DNA from: Gammaproteobacteria bacterium
GTDB lineage: Bacteria > Pseudomonadota > Gammaproteobacteria > Ga0077536
Direction of reading: 5' to 3'
Assembly: GCA_016191285.1 (NCBI GenBank)
Contig: JACPPA010000034.1
Span: 1-64,000, forward strand
Length of the DNA: 64,000 bases
Both the position numbers and the translations under genes were made by a program. The notes beneath the pieces were generated by a model that saw only the letters and a list, made by a program, of their open reading frames with translations, searched no databases and was not told where the DNA came from. Shown here piece by piece: positions 1 through 8,078 of the stretch (position 1 is its first letter; each line of letters opens with the position of its first letter).

Positions 1-105
1 CAAAATCCGAGTGTTGCAGCGTCGCGCTTACGGACTGCGTGACGAAGAGTACCTTCGATTGAAGATCCTTACCTGCATGCTGCCTAAGCTTTGAGCGATA
101 AATGA

Positions 106-357
<252 letters not shown>

Positions 358-374
358 TCATGTCCACTGCGTGG

Positions 375-791
375 TTAGGCATCATTTGCTGCTGCTGGCA
401 GCAAATAGTCGACGTCTTTAGTTCCGTCGGGAAACCACGCTTTTGATCGCACCCATCTTTCGTGTTTCGATATGCCGGAGCGAGTAATCGACCTGATCTT
501 TATCCAGCGATGCTTGAATTCCATTCGACCGTTCACTAGGTCGGGATCGCGTTGTCTTCCTACCATTAAAAGTATTGCACGCCCATGGCCTTTTTCGGTG
601 CGGACAATGGTCTCTGTTTTGCGAATAGCGTGGTAGCGGCGCCCATTAATTTCTACAATTCGATGGCGCCCTTCTTTTTTCGCTCGCGCAATCTGCGCTT
701 TAGTGGAGCCGGCTCGTGCAACCGCGATAAAAAATGCCGCGATGACGATCGCGACGATAACGGCGATATAGTGGTCTGCGAGGTGTGACAC
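375..791 (-). CDS. integron-cassette membrane-anchored protein of unknown function
   Basis: This is a 138-residue protein starting at a GTG about 18 bases after the attC site, as is usual for a cassette gene. Residues about 7-27 form one hydrophobic membrane segment, followed by a basic stretch (STKAQIARAKKEGRHR) and a soluble C-terminal domain with many Arg/Lys and Trp residues. No family is recognised. The TAA stop lies within GCCTAAC (374-380), a sequence identical to an attC R'' box. Cassette genes often end this way, but the rest of that attC is not recognisable. No function is proposed. An inner-membrane location with a cytoplasmic C-terminus follows from the positive residues after the helix. 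Confidence 0.55.
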   Translation of the reverse strand: MSHLADHYIAVIVAIVIAAFFIAVARAGSTKAQIARAKKEGRHRIVEINGRRYHAIRKTETIVRTEKGHGRAILLMVGRQRDPDLVNGRMEFKHRWIKIRSITRSGISKHERWVRSKAWFPDGTKDVDYLLPAAANDA

Positions 792-808
792 GCCGAAGTC
801 CGAATGAT

Positions 809-869
809 GCCTAACGCTCGCGCTAACCGGCGCGCGGTACGCGCGTCCGTGTTGAGCGCGTTGTTAGGC
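809..869 (-). other. integron attC recombination site
   Basis: Read on the minus strand, the site begins GCCTAAC (869-863, R'') and ends GTTAGGC (815-809, R'), which are perfectly complementary. Inside them, CGCGCT-C-AAC-A-CGG pairs with CCGGTTAGCGCG. This leaves one unpaired C between T and AA in the left arm, the extrahelical base that sets attC polarity in characterised sites such as that of aadA. The length of 61 bp is within the normal range. The polarity agrees with the minus-strand direction of the flanking genes. The upstream gene's TAG stop (823-825) lies in the right arm. Confidence 0.8.
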
Positions 870-1170
870 TTCGTTTACCATTCTGCGCCTCACTTACAAG
901 ACGCAGCTCAATTCTGCAGCCCACCGCCCGTGCATATTTCCTTAAAGTTACAAGCGATGGAATGCGCTTACCTACCCCAGACTCCAAGCGCGCAATAGCA
1001 GACTGCGTCGTCCCGATCCGGACGGCGATCTCGGCCTGTGTAAGTCCCGCGGTTGCACGTGCTTTCAGAAACTGGTCAAGAAACGCGAACTCGTCCTCCA
1101 ATTTGTCATATTCCGCTTTTACTTCAGGCCGGGCGAGTGCGCGCGCCTTCAGTGCCTTATGCGTAAGCAT
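823..1170 (-). CDS. higA: HigA-like antitoxin, XRE-family helix-turn-helix
   Basis: A 115-residue protein. Residues about 40-95 form an XRE helix-turn-helix (GLTQAEIAVRIGTTQSAIAR followed by LESG), the DNA-binding module of HigA antitoxins, which neutralise the toxin and repress the operon. The ATG at 1170 overlaps the toxin gene by 14 bases, so the two are co-translated toxin first, the usual higBA order. The last ~17 residues are encoded by the attC site itself (809-869) and probably have no function. Location inside a cassette is typical of toxin-antitoxin pairs that stabilise integron arrays. Confidence 0.75.
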   Translation of the reverse strand: MLTHKALKARALARPEVKAEYDKLEDEFAFLDQFLKARATAGLTQAEIAVRIGTTQSAIARLESGVGKRIPSLVTLRKYARAVGCRIELRLVSEAQNGKRSLTTRSTRTRVPRAG

Positions 1171-1495
1171 CTTTAATCTCCTTCATTCGTCTACGCGCGA
1201 TCCCCAGTTCTTTCGTCGGCGTTTTATCGGATTTCTTTATGAACTGGTGCAAAACGACAATCCTGTTTCCTATCACGGTGCAACAGAAAACTCTTGCGAT
1301 CCCTTTCTGTGCCTTGATGCGAAGCTCGAATAACCCGCCACCCATCGCACGCGTGTGAGGCATGCCCAGATCCGGCCCGAATTCTTCAAATCGATCGGTA
1401 TATCGAAAGTATCGAGCTAACAATCCTTTCGGCAGCGTAAAGACATCGGCTTGCACCTTCTCGCTGTAGTAAGTGATCGTCCATTTCACTATCAA
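1157..1495 (-). CDS. higB: HigB/RelE-superfamily toxin (Gp49-like)
   Basis: A 112-residue protein of the phage-derived Gp49-like/HigB family. The central stretch GGGLFELRIKAQKGIARVFC and the C-terminal VVLHQFIKKSDKTPTKEL match the core strand and the 'F.KK..KTP..E...A..R' helix of these ribosome-dependent mRNA endonucleases. The frame opens with TTG at 1495. A GTG two codons downstream is an alternative. There is no clear Shine-Dalgarno sequence because the upstream bases are an inverted repeat (1496-1517), so translation may be leaderless or weak. It is followed by the higA-like gene in the same cassette. Confidence 0.75.
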   Translation of the reverse strand: MIVKWTITYYSEKVQADVFTLPKGLLARYFRYTDRFEEFGPDLGMPHTRAMGGGLFELRIKAQKGIARVFCCTVIGNRIVVLHQFIKKSDKTPTKELGIARRRMKEIKDAYA

Positions 1496-1517
1496 AACAT
1501 AGCACGTGCGCTATGTT
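1496..1517. promoter_or_regulatory. putative operator of the toxin-antitoxin cassette
   Basis: A perfect 8-base inverted repeat, AACATAGC and GCTATGTT, separated by 6 bases, abuts the toxin start codon. HigA-type antitoxins bind such palindromes to autorepress. The role is inferred from position. Confidence 0.5.
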
Positions 1518-2001
1518 CGGGAAAGCGCGCTTTCAAGGCCGAACTACAAATAGTCATCCGAAAGGCGGATGTGCAATTCGTCTTTTCGGATGAAATAATC
1601 GGCATATCTAACCACTTCAAATAGTTGTAAGGACTCTAATCCGGCTCCGGATACTAAATCAAAAGGATCGAACCTATCGCAAGCCGGGTCCGACTTTGAT
1701 GACCCGGTTGCGGGCGCTAACCGCTGGCGCCATGGAGCGATGCCCGGAAGTTACGGGGCTCGTATCCCTCCGTAACCGACGCTGCCAGCGTTCGAACTGA
1801 GCCCGGTGCTCCCGCCAGCTCGGATGCCACATGCGCTTGGACTTCCTCACCTGCAATCGATTATTCACGCTCGCTGCGAACCAATCGACTGACAATTTAC
1901 GATCCGCTTAAACTCGGACCTTGCAAAAACACGCGTTGTTCTTCTTTAATTCATATGCTGTGGATGCGAACTCATTCGGACCTGCAGCCTAGAGCGTGGA
2001 C
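1518..2001. other. gap without a supported gene
   Basis: No convincing coding region is seen. A 10-base inverted repeat (TCATCCGAAA / TTTCGGATGA) lies at about 1556-1593 with a smaller hairpin nested in its left half. GTTAGAT on the minus strand at 1606-1612 fits the core of an attC R' box, but no partner arm is found upstream. A 73-codon open frame at 1674-1895 has no recognisable features. Confidence 0.5.
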
Positions 2002-2034
2002 GCGAAATCGAATTCGAAGTTCGAATGATTTCGC
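2002..2034. promoter_or_regulatory. strong palindrome upstream of the selenoprotein candidate
   Basis: GCGAAATC (2002-2009) pairs with GATTTCGC (2027-2034), and ATTCGAA (2012-2018) pairs with TTCGAAT (2020-2026), leaving almost no loop. It lies about 40 bases before the ATG at 2075, so it could be an operator or an mRNA leader hairpin. No regulator is assigned. Confidence 0.5.
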
Positions 2035-2074
2035 GCCCACAGAGCATTTCATCAACACCAGGGGAGATCGAACG

Positions 2075-2635
2075 ATGCTACGTATCAGTAAAGTACCCTA
2101 CGAGCAGGTCCACCCGGAGCTGCAGAAAACCATGCACGAGAGCGATGCCGCGCTTGGCGGCTCGGAATGGATCCAGGTGTTCGCGCAGACGCCGGATCTG
2201 TACCGCAACTTCGTCAAGTTCTATTACGAATACATCATGGCCGACAACGACGGCATCAGCATCAAGCTGACCGAACTCGTCCGCCACAAGGTAGCGCTAC
2301 ACAATCAATGCGGTCTCTGAATGAAAGCCCTGTATGCCTCGGCGAGGGATCAAGGCTTGACGGAAGAGATGATTCGCGCGCTGCCGAATTTCCGCGACAG
2401 CACGTTGTTCACGCCGGCTGAAAAAGCCGCGCTTAAGTTTGCCGATGTCATCGCGGGGAATCATTTCTCCGTGACTCAGGAATTATTCGACGAACTGCGG
2501 CAGTACTACACCGAGCCTCAAATCATGGCGCTCGGGTGGCGCATGGCGATCTTCACCGGCTATGGGCGTCTGGTCTACGCGACCGGGCTCGAGAGTGTGG
2601 GTGCGCCGTGCCCGGTGAATTTCGACAAGAAATAA
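2075..2635 (+). CDS. AhpD/carboxymuconolactone decarboxylase-like protein, candidate selenoprotein (Sec82)
   Basis: Translated through one in-frame TGA (2318-2320), this is a 186-residue protein of the AhpD-like family, which reduces peroxides or related substrates through a CxxC pair. The stretch TELVRHKVALHNQC-G-L-TGA-MKAL aligns by eye with the family core (ELVRLRVAxLNxCxxC), placing the TGA exactly on the second Cys, so the motif is C79-x-x-U82. Homology continues in the same frame on both sides (LPNFRDSTLFTPAEKAALKF after it), which argues against decay. The ATG at 2075 has a good Shine-Dalgarno sequence (AGGGGAG). A SECIS-like hairpin follows the TGA. AhpD-like selenoproteins are known from other bacteria. 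An automatic caller would split this into 2075-2320 and 2321-2635. The alternatives are a recent nonsense mutation or a sequencing error. SelA/B/C/D are not in this window. Confidence 0.7.
2325..2358 (+). promoter_or_regulatory. SECIS-like stem-loop downstream of the in-frame TGA
   Basis: AAGCC (2325-2329) pairs with GGCTT (2354-2358), and above an internal loop CCTC (2337-2340) pairs with GAGG (2344-2347) around the triloop GGC. The apical loop begins 20 bases after the TGA and starts with G. This agrees with the general bacterial SECIS pattern (short stem, G in the first loop positions, roughly 16-37 bases from UGA). The stem is short, so support is moderate. Confidence 0.45.
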
Positions 2636-2699
2636 AATGGGGTTGAGCGGGCGGCACACTGAGTTGTGTCGCCCGGGTTTCTCGTCACTGCGGGGAGAC

Positions 2700-3926
2700 T
2701 TAAGTCCGCGCGGCATTCTGTAATTCCGTCCGCCCCAATAATTCCAAGGCTTGATCGGTGGTGAGCGGATGAAAGGGTCCACTGCGCGCGTCGCGACACA
2801 GGCGTTCGAGAATATGTCCTCGGCGATAACTCCCACCGCCGACCAGGCGCATCCCGATGTCGACGATCCGGAGCGCGTTTTCAGTCGCGAGCACTTTGGG
2901 CATTTCGAGTAAGGCGAGGCGTGATTCGAGTTCGGTCGGGAGACCCTGACCACGGTTAAGTCGCGCCGCCGTCACTTCAATACTATTCGCAGCCGCTTCG
3001 AGCAATAGTCGCATTTCACCTATACCCATTTGTACGCGCTGTTGCTCGCGCAAACGGACATCGTTGGCCCCGAGTACCGCGCCGAGCGATTTCTTGGCGG
3101 CAATCGCCAGCGTTTCAGTGTAGGCCCGCCGCGCCAGGCCTAGATAGACGGACGCAAAACTCAAGGTCTGCCATTCCAAATTGGCAAAGAGGCCAGGTCG
3201 AAACGCAGTCGACACCACATCCGACTCGGGGATAAAAACTTCGTCGAAGACGACGGTCTCGGTGCCGGTCGCGCGCATGCCCATCGCATCCCACGTGTGC
3301 TCGATGCGCACGCCGGGTGCGGTGGCCGGACATACCAGCATAACCTCGCGCGCAGCGCGTGCGTCGTTAGCGCTTGGTAAGCCGCCATTCTCATCGGTGA
3401 TGCTGGCGTTCAAGGTGTGAAAGTCCGCCGCGAGCGAGAGTGTGGCCCAAGTCTTTTTGCCGTTGACGCGAAATCCACCCGCGACCGGTATCGCGAGCGT
3501 ATCCGCAAGACCAATGACCCCGGCCCGCGTCTCGCTATAGGCCCCATCAAAGAGATGACCGGATTGCGCAACCCCCGTGAAATAGCGCGCTTGATGCGCT
3601 TCGCTCCACATCCCGCGAAAGAAACCGATGACCGCCAGATGCATATTGAAGGCGAGCGCGCAGGCGGGGTCACCGGTGGCCAAAATCTCCACGCAGCGTG
3701 CAAAGGTCGCGATATCCGCACCCAACCCGCCAAAGCGTTTGGGGACGGTCAAGGCTACCAGACTGCTCGCACGAAATTTGTCGACCAAGGCGTATGGAAA
3801 GCTATTTTCGCGATCGTGTTGCGCGCCCACTGCGGCGAATTCGGCGGCGAGCGCGCGCGCCAGCTCAAAAGCCCGTTGTTGCTCGGGTTCCGTCATTTCG
3901 ATGACATGGTTGGCCACGACGAACAC
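2700..3926 (-). CDS. acyl-CoA dehydrogenase-like flavoprotein without the usual catalytic Glu
   Basis: A 408-residue protein with the three-part acyl-CoA dehydrogenase fold: N-terminal helical domain (about 15-125), middle beta domain (GFRVNGKKTWATLS, GTETVVFDEVFIPESDV, about 130-240) and C-terminal helical domain (about 250-400). In ordinary family members the end reads Y-E-G-T with the catalytic Glu. Here the equivalent segment is RSGPFHPLTTDQALELLGR, so that Glu is absent. This is typical of a divergent subgroup (DszC/monooxygenase-like or unassigned). The reaction is therefore uncertain, although FAD binding is likely. The frame starts with GTG at 3926. GTG at 3917 (better spaced from a GAGG) or ATG at 3896 are alternatives. 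Confidence 0.75.
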   Translation of the reverse strand: MFVVANHVIEMTEPEQQRAFELARALAAEFAAVGAQHDRENSFPYALVDKFRASSLVALTVPKRFGGLGADIATFARCVEILATGDPACALAFNMHLAVIGFFRGMWSEAHQARYFTGVAQSGHLFDGAYSETRAGVIGLADTLAIPVAGGFRVNGKKTWATLSLAADFHTLNASITDENGGLPSANDARAAREVMLVCPATAPGVRIEHTWDAMGMRATGTETVVFDEVFIPESDVVSTAFRPGLFANLEWQTLSFASVYLGLARRAYTETLAIAAKKSLGAVLGANDVRLREQQRVQMGIGEMRLLLEAAANSIEVTAARLNRGQGLPTELESRLALLEMPKVLATENALRIVDIGMRLVGGGSYRRGHILERLCRDARSGPFHPLTTDQALELLGRTELQNAART

Positions 3927-3969
3927 ACCTCAAACAGCTCATTAGTATTGGCGACGAAATTCGCGCGCC

Positions 3970-4033
3970 GTGGGAGCCGCTTTAGCGGCGAATTGGGCGG
4001 ATAATTTTTATTCGCGGCTGAAGCCGCTCCCAC
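3970..4033. repeat. dispersed palindromic repeat pair (GGAGCCGCTTTAGCGGC type)
   Basis: GTGGGAGCCGCTTTAGCGGC at 3970 is followed by its near-complement ending GCCGCTCCCAC at 4033. Each unit is itself a palindrome and the two face each other, so the whole can fold into a long hairpin. The same motif occurs at 7573, 10050, 21590, 25201, 25267, 25327 and 27346. It is REP/BIME-like and may also end transcription. Confidence 0.75.
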
Positions 4034-4174
4034 AATAACCACGTATAGCTTGATTAAAGTTCATTGCGGGACACCGCACGGGGACTCGAAGCCCTATTTC
4101 TCCCTATAATCCCACCATGCGGGCTCGGTTTAAATGACTAGCCCACCCCTGCCACCACTTTGAGGAGAACCATC

Positions 4175-5386
4175 ATGGCCGACGCCTATGTTTACGACTG
4201 TGTTCGAAGCCCCCGCGGCCGCGGTAAAGCCACCGGCTCCTTACACGAGATCACGCCTATCCAGTTATCCGCGCAGATGCTCGGCGCGCTGCGTGATCGC
4301 AATCACCTCGATACCTCGCTGGTCGATGACATCGTCTTCGGCTGCGTCTCCCCGGTGGGCGAACAAGGCTCGGTGATTCCGCGCGTCGCGGCCTTGGTTG
4401 CGGACTATGCCGAGACCGTCCCCGGTAAACAGCTCAATCGATTCTGCGCGTCGGGTTTAGAAGCGATTAACACCGCGGCGGCGCAAATCATGGCGGGGCA
4501 ATCGGATCTCACCATCGGCGGCGGCGTGGAATCCATGTCGCGCGTGCCGATGGGTTCCGACGGTGGCGCCTGGGCGACCGATCCGGCGGTGGCTTATAAG
4601 ACCTACTTCGCACCGCAGGGCATTGGTGCTGATTTAATCGCGAGCATGCACGGTTTCTCACGGCAGGATGTCGATGCCTACGCGTGCGAAAGTCAGCGCC
4701 GCGCCGGCCATGCGTGGAAGAACGGCTGGTTTAAAAATTCGGTGGTACCGGTGCGCGATATTCTGGGCGAAGTGGTGCTCGATCGCGATGAACATATGCG
4801 CCCACAAACCACCATGGAAGAGCTCGCGAATTTGAAGGCGGCGTTTGTGCAACTGGGCGACGAATATGGTTTTGACGCGGTTGCGCTCCAACGTTATCCG
4901 CAGGTGGAAGCGATCAACCATGTGCATACCGGCGGCAATTCGAGTGGCATCGTCGATGGCGCGGCCGCAGTGTTACTCGGCTCCAAGGAAATGGGTGAAC
5001 GGCTCGGCCTTAAACCCCGCGCTCGGATCCGCGCCTTCGCCTCGATCGGTTCCGAACCGACCATCATGCTGACCGGCCCCGCGCCGTCGGCGCGCAAAGC
5101 GTTGAAGCGCGCGGGCATGCAGGCGAGCGACATCGATCTGTTTGAGTTGAACGAAGCCTTTGCGTCGGTGGTCATGCTCTTCATGCAAGACATGAACATC
5201 GCGCACGACCAAATCAATGTGAATGGTGGCGCGATTGCGATGGGACATCCGCTCGGAGCAACCGGCGCGATGATCTTCGGCACGGTGCTCGATGAACTCG
5301 AACGCCGCGGCGCGGGCACCGCGCTGATCAATCTGTGCATCGGCGCCGGCATGGGCACGGCCACCATCATCGAGCGCGTGAACTAA
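4175..5386 (+). CDS. fadI: acetyl-CoA acyltransferase (3-ketoacyl-CoA thiolase), FadI-like
   Basis: A 403-residue thiolase that cleaves 3-ketoacyl-CoA with CoA in the last step of beta-oxidation. The nucleophilic Cys is in [13 protein letters not shown] near residue 90. The [26 protein letters not shown] (catalytic His) and CIGAGMGTA (second Cys) motifs are all intact. The chosen ATG at 4175 has GAGGAG eight bases upstream; the frame itself is open from a TTG at 4160. The hydratase/dehydrogenase gene follows after 10 bases, so the two form a beta-oxidation operon in thiolase-first order, as in fadIJ. FadI versus FadA versus AtoB substrate length cannot be decided from sequence alone. Confidence 0.88.
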   Translation: MADAYVYDCVRSPRGRGKATGSLHEITPIQLSAQMLGALRDRNHLDTSLVDDIVFGCVSPVGEQGSVIPRVAALVADYAETVPGKQLNRFCASGLEAINTAAAQIMAGQSDLTIGGGVESMSRVPMGSDGGAWATDPAVAYKTYFAPQGIGADLIASMHGFSRQDVDAYACESQRRAGHAWKNGWFKNSVVPVRDILGEVVLDRDEHMRPQTTMEELANLKAAFVQLGDEYGFDAVALQRYPQVEAINHVHTGGNSSGIVDGAAAVLLGSKEMGERLGLKPRARIRAFASIGSEPTIMLTGPAPSARKALKRAGMQASDIDLFELNEAFASVVMLFMQDMNIAHDQINVNGGAIAMGHPLGATGAMIFGTVLDELERRGAGTALINLCIGAGMGTATIIERVN

Positions 5387-5396
5387 GAGAAACCGA

Positions 5397-7535
5397 ATGA
5401 ACCAAACACTTACCTTAACCGTCGACGCCGGTATCGCGCTCCTGACGATCGATGTGCAGGGCCGGCCGATGAATGTGATCACGCCCGAGTTCGCGCAAGA
5501 ACTCGGCGCGGCTACCCAACGCCTGGCTACCGATGCGGCCATTCGCGGGGCGGTTATTACCTCGAGCAAAGCCGATTTCATGGCTGGCGCCGACCTTAAA
5601 TGGTTGTTGGCGTCGATGGCGCTGATTAAGGACGCCGCGAGCGCGATGGCTTTTGCCTGGCCATTGAACGAGCTGTACCGAAAGCTGGAACTCTGCGGCA
5701 AGCCATTAGTGGCGGCGATCAATGGGACTGCGCTTGGCGGCGGGCTCGAACTCGCGCTGGCGTGTAATTACCGGGTGGCCGCGGATAATCCGCAAACCCG
5801 CATCGGATTGCCGGAAGTGTTGGTGGGATTGTTGCCCGGCGCCGGTGGCACGCAACGCCTGTCGCGGATGATTGGCGTGCGCGATGCGTTGCAAATCATA
5901 GTCGAGGGTACGCACCTGACGGTGCACGAAGCGCTGGCGAAGAAGATCGTCGACAAAGTCGTCGCGCCAGACCAACTCATCGCCACCGCGCGGCAATGGA
6001 TTCTAGATGGCGGTACCGCGGGGCAGCCGTGGGATGGGAAAAATTTCAAAGTACCGGGCGGCGCTGGCGGTCTCGATCCACGGGCCGCGCAGATTTTCAT
6101 GGGCGGCACCGCGCTTGTTTCGAAACGCACGCAGCACAATTATCCGGCGCCGATTGCGATCATGTCGGCGGTATACGAAGGCACCCAGGTGCCGATGGAC
6201 ACCGGCCTCAAAATCGAATCGCGTTACTTAGCGTCCTTACTATTGTCGCCGGTGACACGGAATATGACGCGCACCTTGTTCGTCAACAAAGTCGCGGCCG
6301 AAAAACTTGTGCGCCGTCCGGAAGGCATTGAAAAGAGCAAGGTCAGTACGCTCGGCGTGTTGGGCGCGGGCATGATGGGCGCCGGCATTGCCTACATTTC
6401 TGCGCGCGCCGGGATGCAGGTCCGCTTATTGGACACCAGCCTCGATAAAGCCGAGAAGGGCAAACAGTACAGCGAGAAACTGGTGGTCAAGGATATCGAA
6501 CGCAGCCGCACCAGCGCGGCCAAAGGCGCCGAATTGTTGGGACGGATTACACCGACTACGGATTATCAAGACTTGGCACTTTGCGACATAGTGATCGAAG
6601 CCGTGTTTGAAGATCGTGCGATCAAGGCCGACGTCACGCGCAAAACCGAAGCGGTGATGCCGAAAACCGCGGTGTTCGCGAGTAACACCTCCACCTTGCC
6701 GATTACGGGTTTGGCGGAAGCCTCGGCTCGACCTGATCAATTCATCGGCGTGCATTTTTTCTCGCCGGCCGAAAAAATGCCGTTGGTTGAAATCATCGTC
6801 GGTAAAAAAACCTCGCCCGCGACCTTGGCCCGCGCGCTCGACTACGTGCAGCAATTGAAGAAGACGCCAATCGTTGTTAACGACGGTCGCGGGTTCTATA
6901 CCAGCCGTGTTTTCGGCACCTTCACCAATGAAGGCATGACCTTGCTCGCCGAAGGAGTGAATCCGGCGCTGATCGAAAACGCGGCGAAACAAGCGGGTCT
7001 GCCCGTTGGCCCACTCGCAGTCCTCGATGAAGTCACGATGGAACTTGTTTATCACGTCACTCAGCAAACTAAACGCGACTTGGGCGCAAGCTATCAAGAA
7101 GCCTCGGGCTGGCCGGTGATTAAGAAAATGGCTGAAGATCTAAAGCGACTCGGTAAGCGCTATGGCCAAGGGTTCTATGAATATCCAACGGATGCCAAGA
7201 AAAGACTATGGCCGGAATTGAGCAAGCATTTTCCGTTGGCGAAAACGCAACCGGCGCTCGCCGAAGTCCAGAAGCGTCTCCTGTACATTCAAGCACTCGA
7301 AACCACGCGCTGCGTGGAGGAAGGCGTGTTGACCGACGCGGCGGACGGCGATCTTGGCTCCATCCTCGGTTGGGGCTTTCCGCCGTGGACCGGTGGTTCG
7401 TTATCGTTTATCGATACTGTCGGCACCAAGGAATTTGTTACCGAGTGCGAGCGGCTGGCGAAACAGTACGGATCGCGCTTCGAACCTTCGGCATGGCTGA
7501 AGGCGCGCGCGGCGAGTAACACGAAATTTTATTGA
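5397..7535 (+). CDS. fadJ: bifunctional enoyl-CoA hydratase / 3-hydroxyacyl-CoA dehydrogenase, FadJ-like
   Basis: A 712-residue fatty-acid oxidation alpha subunit. The N-terminal crotonase domain (about 1-190) has the oxyanion and catalytic segments, with Glu118 and Glu140 at the positions of the two FadB glutamates. The Rossmann domain begins with GVLGAGMMGAG at about 320-330. The dehydrogenase His and Glu are at VHFFSPAEKMPLVE (H453, E465). The C-terminal helical domain fills the rest. It hydrates enoyl-CoA and oxidises the 3-hydroxy product with NAD, passing it to the thiolase encoded just upstream. The length (712) is close to E. coli FadJ (714). Confidence 0.9.
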   Translation: MNQTLTLTVDAGIALLTIDVQGRPMNVITPEFAQELGAATQRLATDAAIRGAVITSSKADFMAGADLKWLLASMALIKDAASAMAFAWPLNELYRKLELCGKPLVAAINGTALGGGLELALACNYRVAADNPQTRIGLPEVLVGLLPGAGGTQRLSRMIGVRDALQIIVEGTHLTVHEALAKKIVDKVVAPDQLIATARQWILDGGTAGQPWDGKNFKVPGGAGGLDPRAAQIFMGGTALVSKRTQHNYPAPIAIMSAVYEGTQVPMDTGLKIESRYLASLLLSPVTRNMTRTLFVNKVAAEKLVRRPEGIEKSKVSTLGVLGAGMMGAGIAYISARAGMQVRLLDTSLDKAEKGKQYSEKLVVKDIERSRTSAAKGAELLGRITPTTDYQDLALCDIVIEAVFEDRAIKADVTRKTEAVMPKTAVFASNTSTLPITGLAEASARPDQFIGVHFFSPAEKMPLVEIIVGKKTSPATLARALDYVQQLKKTPIVVNDGRGFYTSRVFGTFTNEGMTLLAEGVNPALIENAAKQAGLPVGPLAVLDEVTMELVYHVTQQTKRDLGASYQEASGWPVIKKMAEDLKRLGKRYGQGFYEYPTDAKKRLWPELSKHFPLAKTQPALAEVQKRLLYIQALETTRCVEEGVLTDAADGDLGSILGWGFPPWTGGSLSFIDTVGTKEFVTECERLAKQYGSRFEPSAWLKARAASNTKFY

Positions 7536-7572
7536 GGCGAAGTTCGTTATCGATGCATCTGGTTGGTTTTTC

Positions 7573-7620
7573 GTGGGAGCAGCTTTATCTGCGAATATTC
7601 GCGGATAAATCCGCTCCCAC
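7573..7620. repeat. dispersed palindromic repeat (degenerate GGAGC..GCTCC copy)
   Basis: GTGGGAGCAGCTTTATCTGCGAA faces TTCGCGGATAAATCCGCTCCCAC, a compact hairpin just after the fadJ-like gene. Its position suits transcription termination or mRNA 3' protection. Confidence 0.7.
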
Positions 7621-7692
7621 GGCGTTGCAGCGCTATCATTTAATCGAGCTCTCGTTAGATTCAAGCGGGTGCATTGTTCTCCAGTTCCTAGA

Positions 7693-7788
7693 CCCCTCGC
7701 CCTAGCCCTCTCCGGCAAGGGGGGAGAGGAAAGCGCGCGCCTTCGCGTTACTCCCTCTCCCCTTGCGGGAGAGGGCCGGGGTGAGGGG
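7693..7788. repeat. CCCTCTCC/GGAGAGGG dispersed inverted repeat
   Basis: CCCCTCGCCCTAGCCCTCTCC at the left and GGAGAGGGCCGGGGTGAGGGG at the right are complementary except at about three positions, with two smaller hairpins between them. It is the kind of intergenic element common in many gammaproteobacterial genomes. The rest of the gap to 8078 (about 290 bases) shows nothing recognisable apart from the promoter region expected for the next gene. Confidence 0.6.
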
Positions 7789-8078
7789 AAGGCAAACGTC
7801 GATCACCGTCGGGCGTTGGGCTTTCTAGCGACGATTAATCTTGTAGCTTCACCTACTCGAAATTCAAAAGAGGCTTTACTCCACCATCCGCCAAAAAGGT
7901 TCAACCGCGTTTTAGAACATTCTTGCCGCACTGCACAGCCTAAAAGTTCGAACGCGTGTGAACGATCCGCTGAACTCTCGGCACTCATAGGTTGAGCGCA
8001 GGATGGCTTTAGCGAAACGACTAGCCCGTTCGCATGCCCGTGCGTGTAAGTCTTTCCTACACCTATGAGGGGTTCACT

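Noticed and set aside
374..380. GCCTAAC at the end of the cassette membrane gene as a further attC
   Set aside because: Only the R'' half is present. The sequence beyond it does not fold back and is soon replaced by a palindromic repeat, so at most it is a relic.
1606..1612. GTTAGAT on the minus strand as the R' box of a second attC upstream of the toxin cassette
   Set aside because: No RYYYAAC partner with pairing inner arms is found in the next 150 bases, so it may be chance.
1674..1895. 73-codon minus-strand open frame
   Set aside because: No ribosome site, no recognisable domain and an unnatural Arg/Trp-rich composition.
2321..2635. Separate gene starting with the ATG right after the TGA
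   Set aside because: It would begin in the middle of a conserved domain and lacks a ribosome site, whereas the joined frame is a full-length family member.
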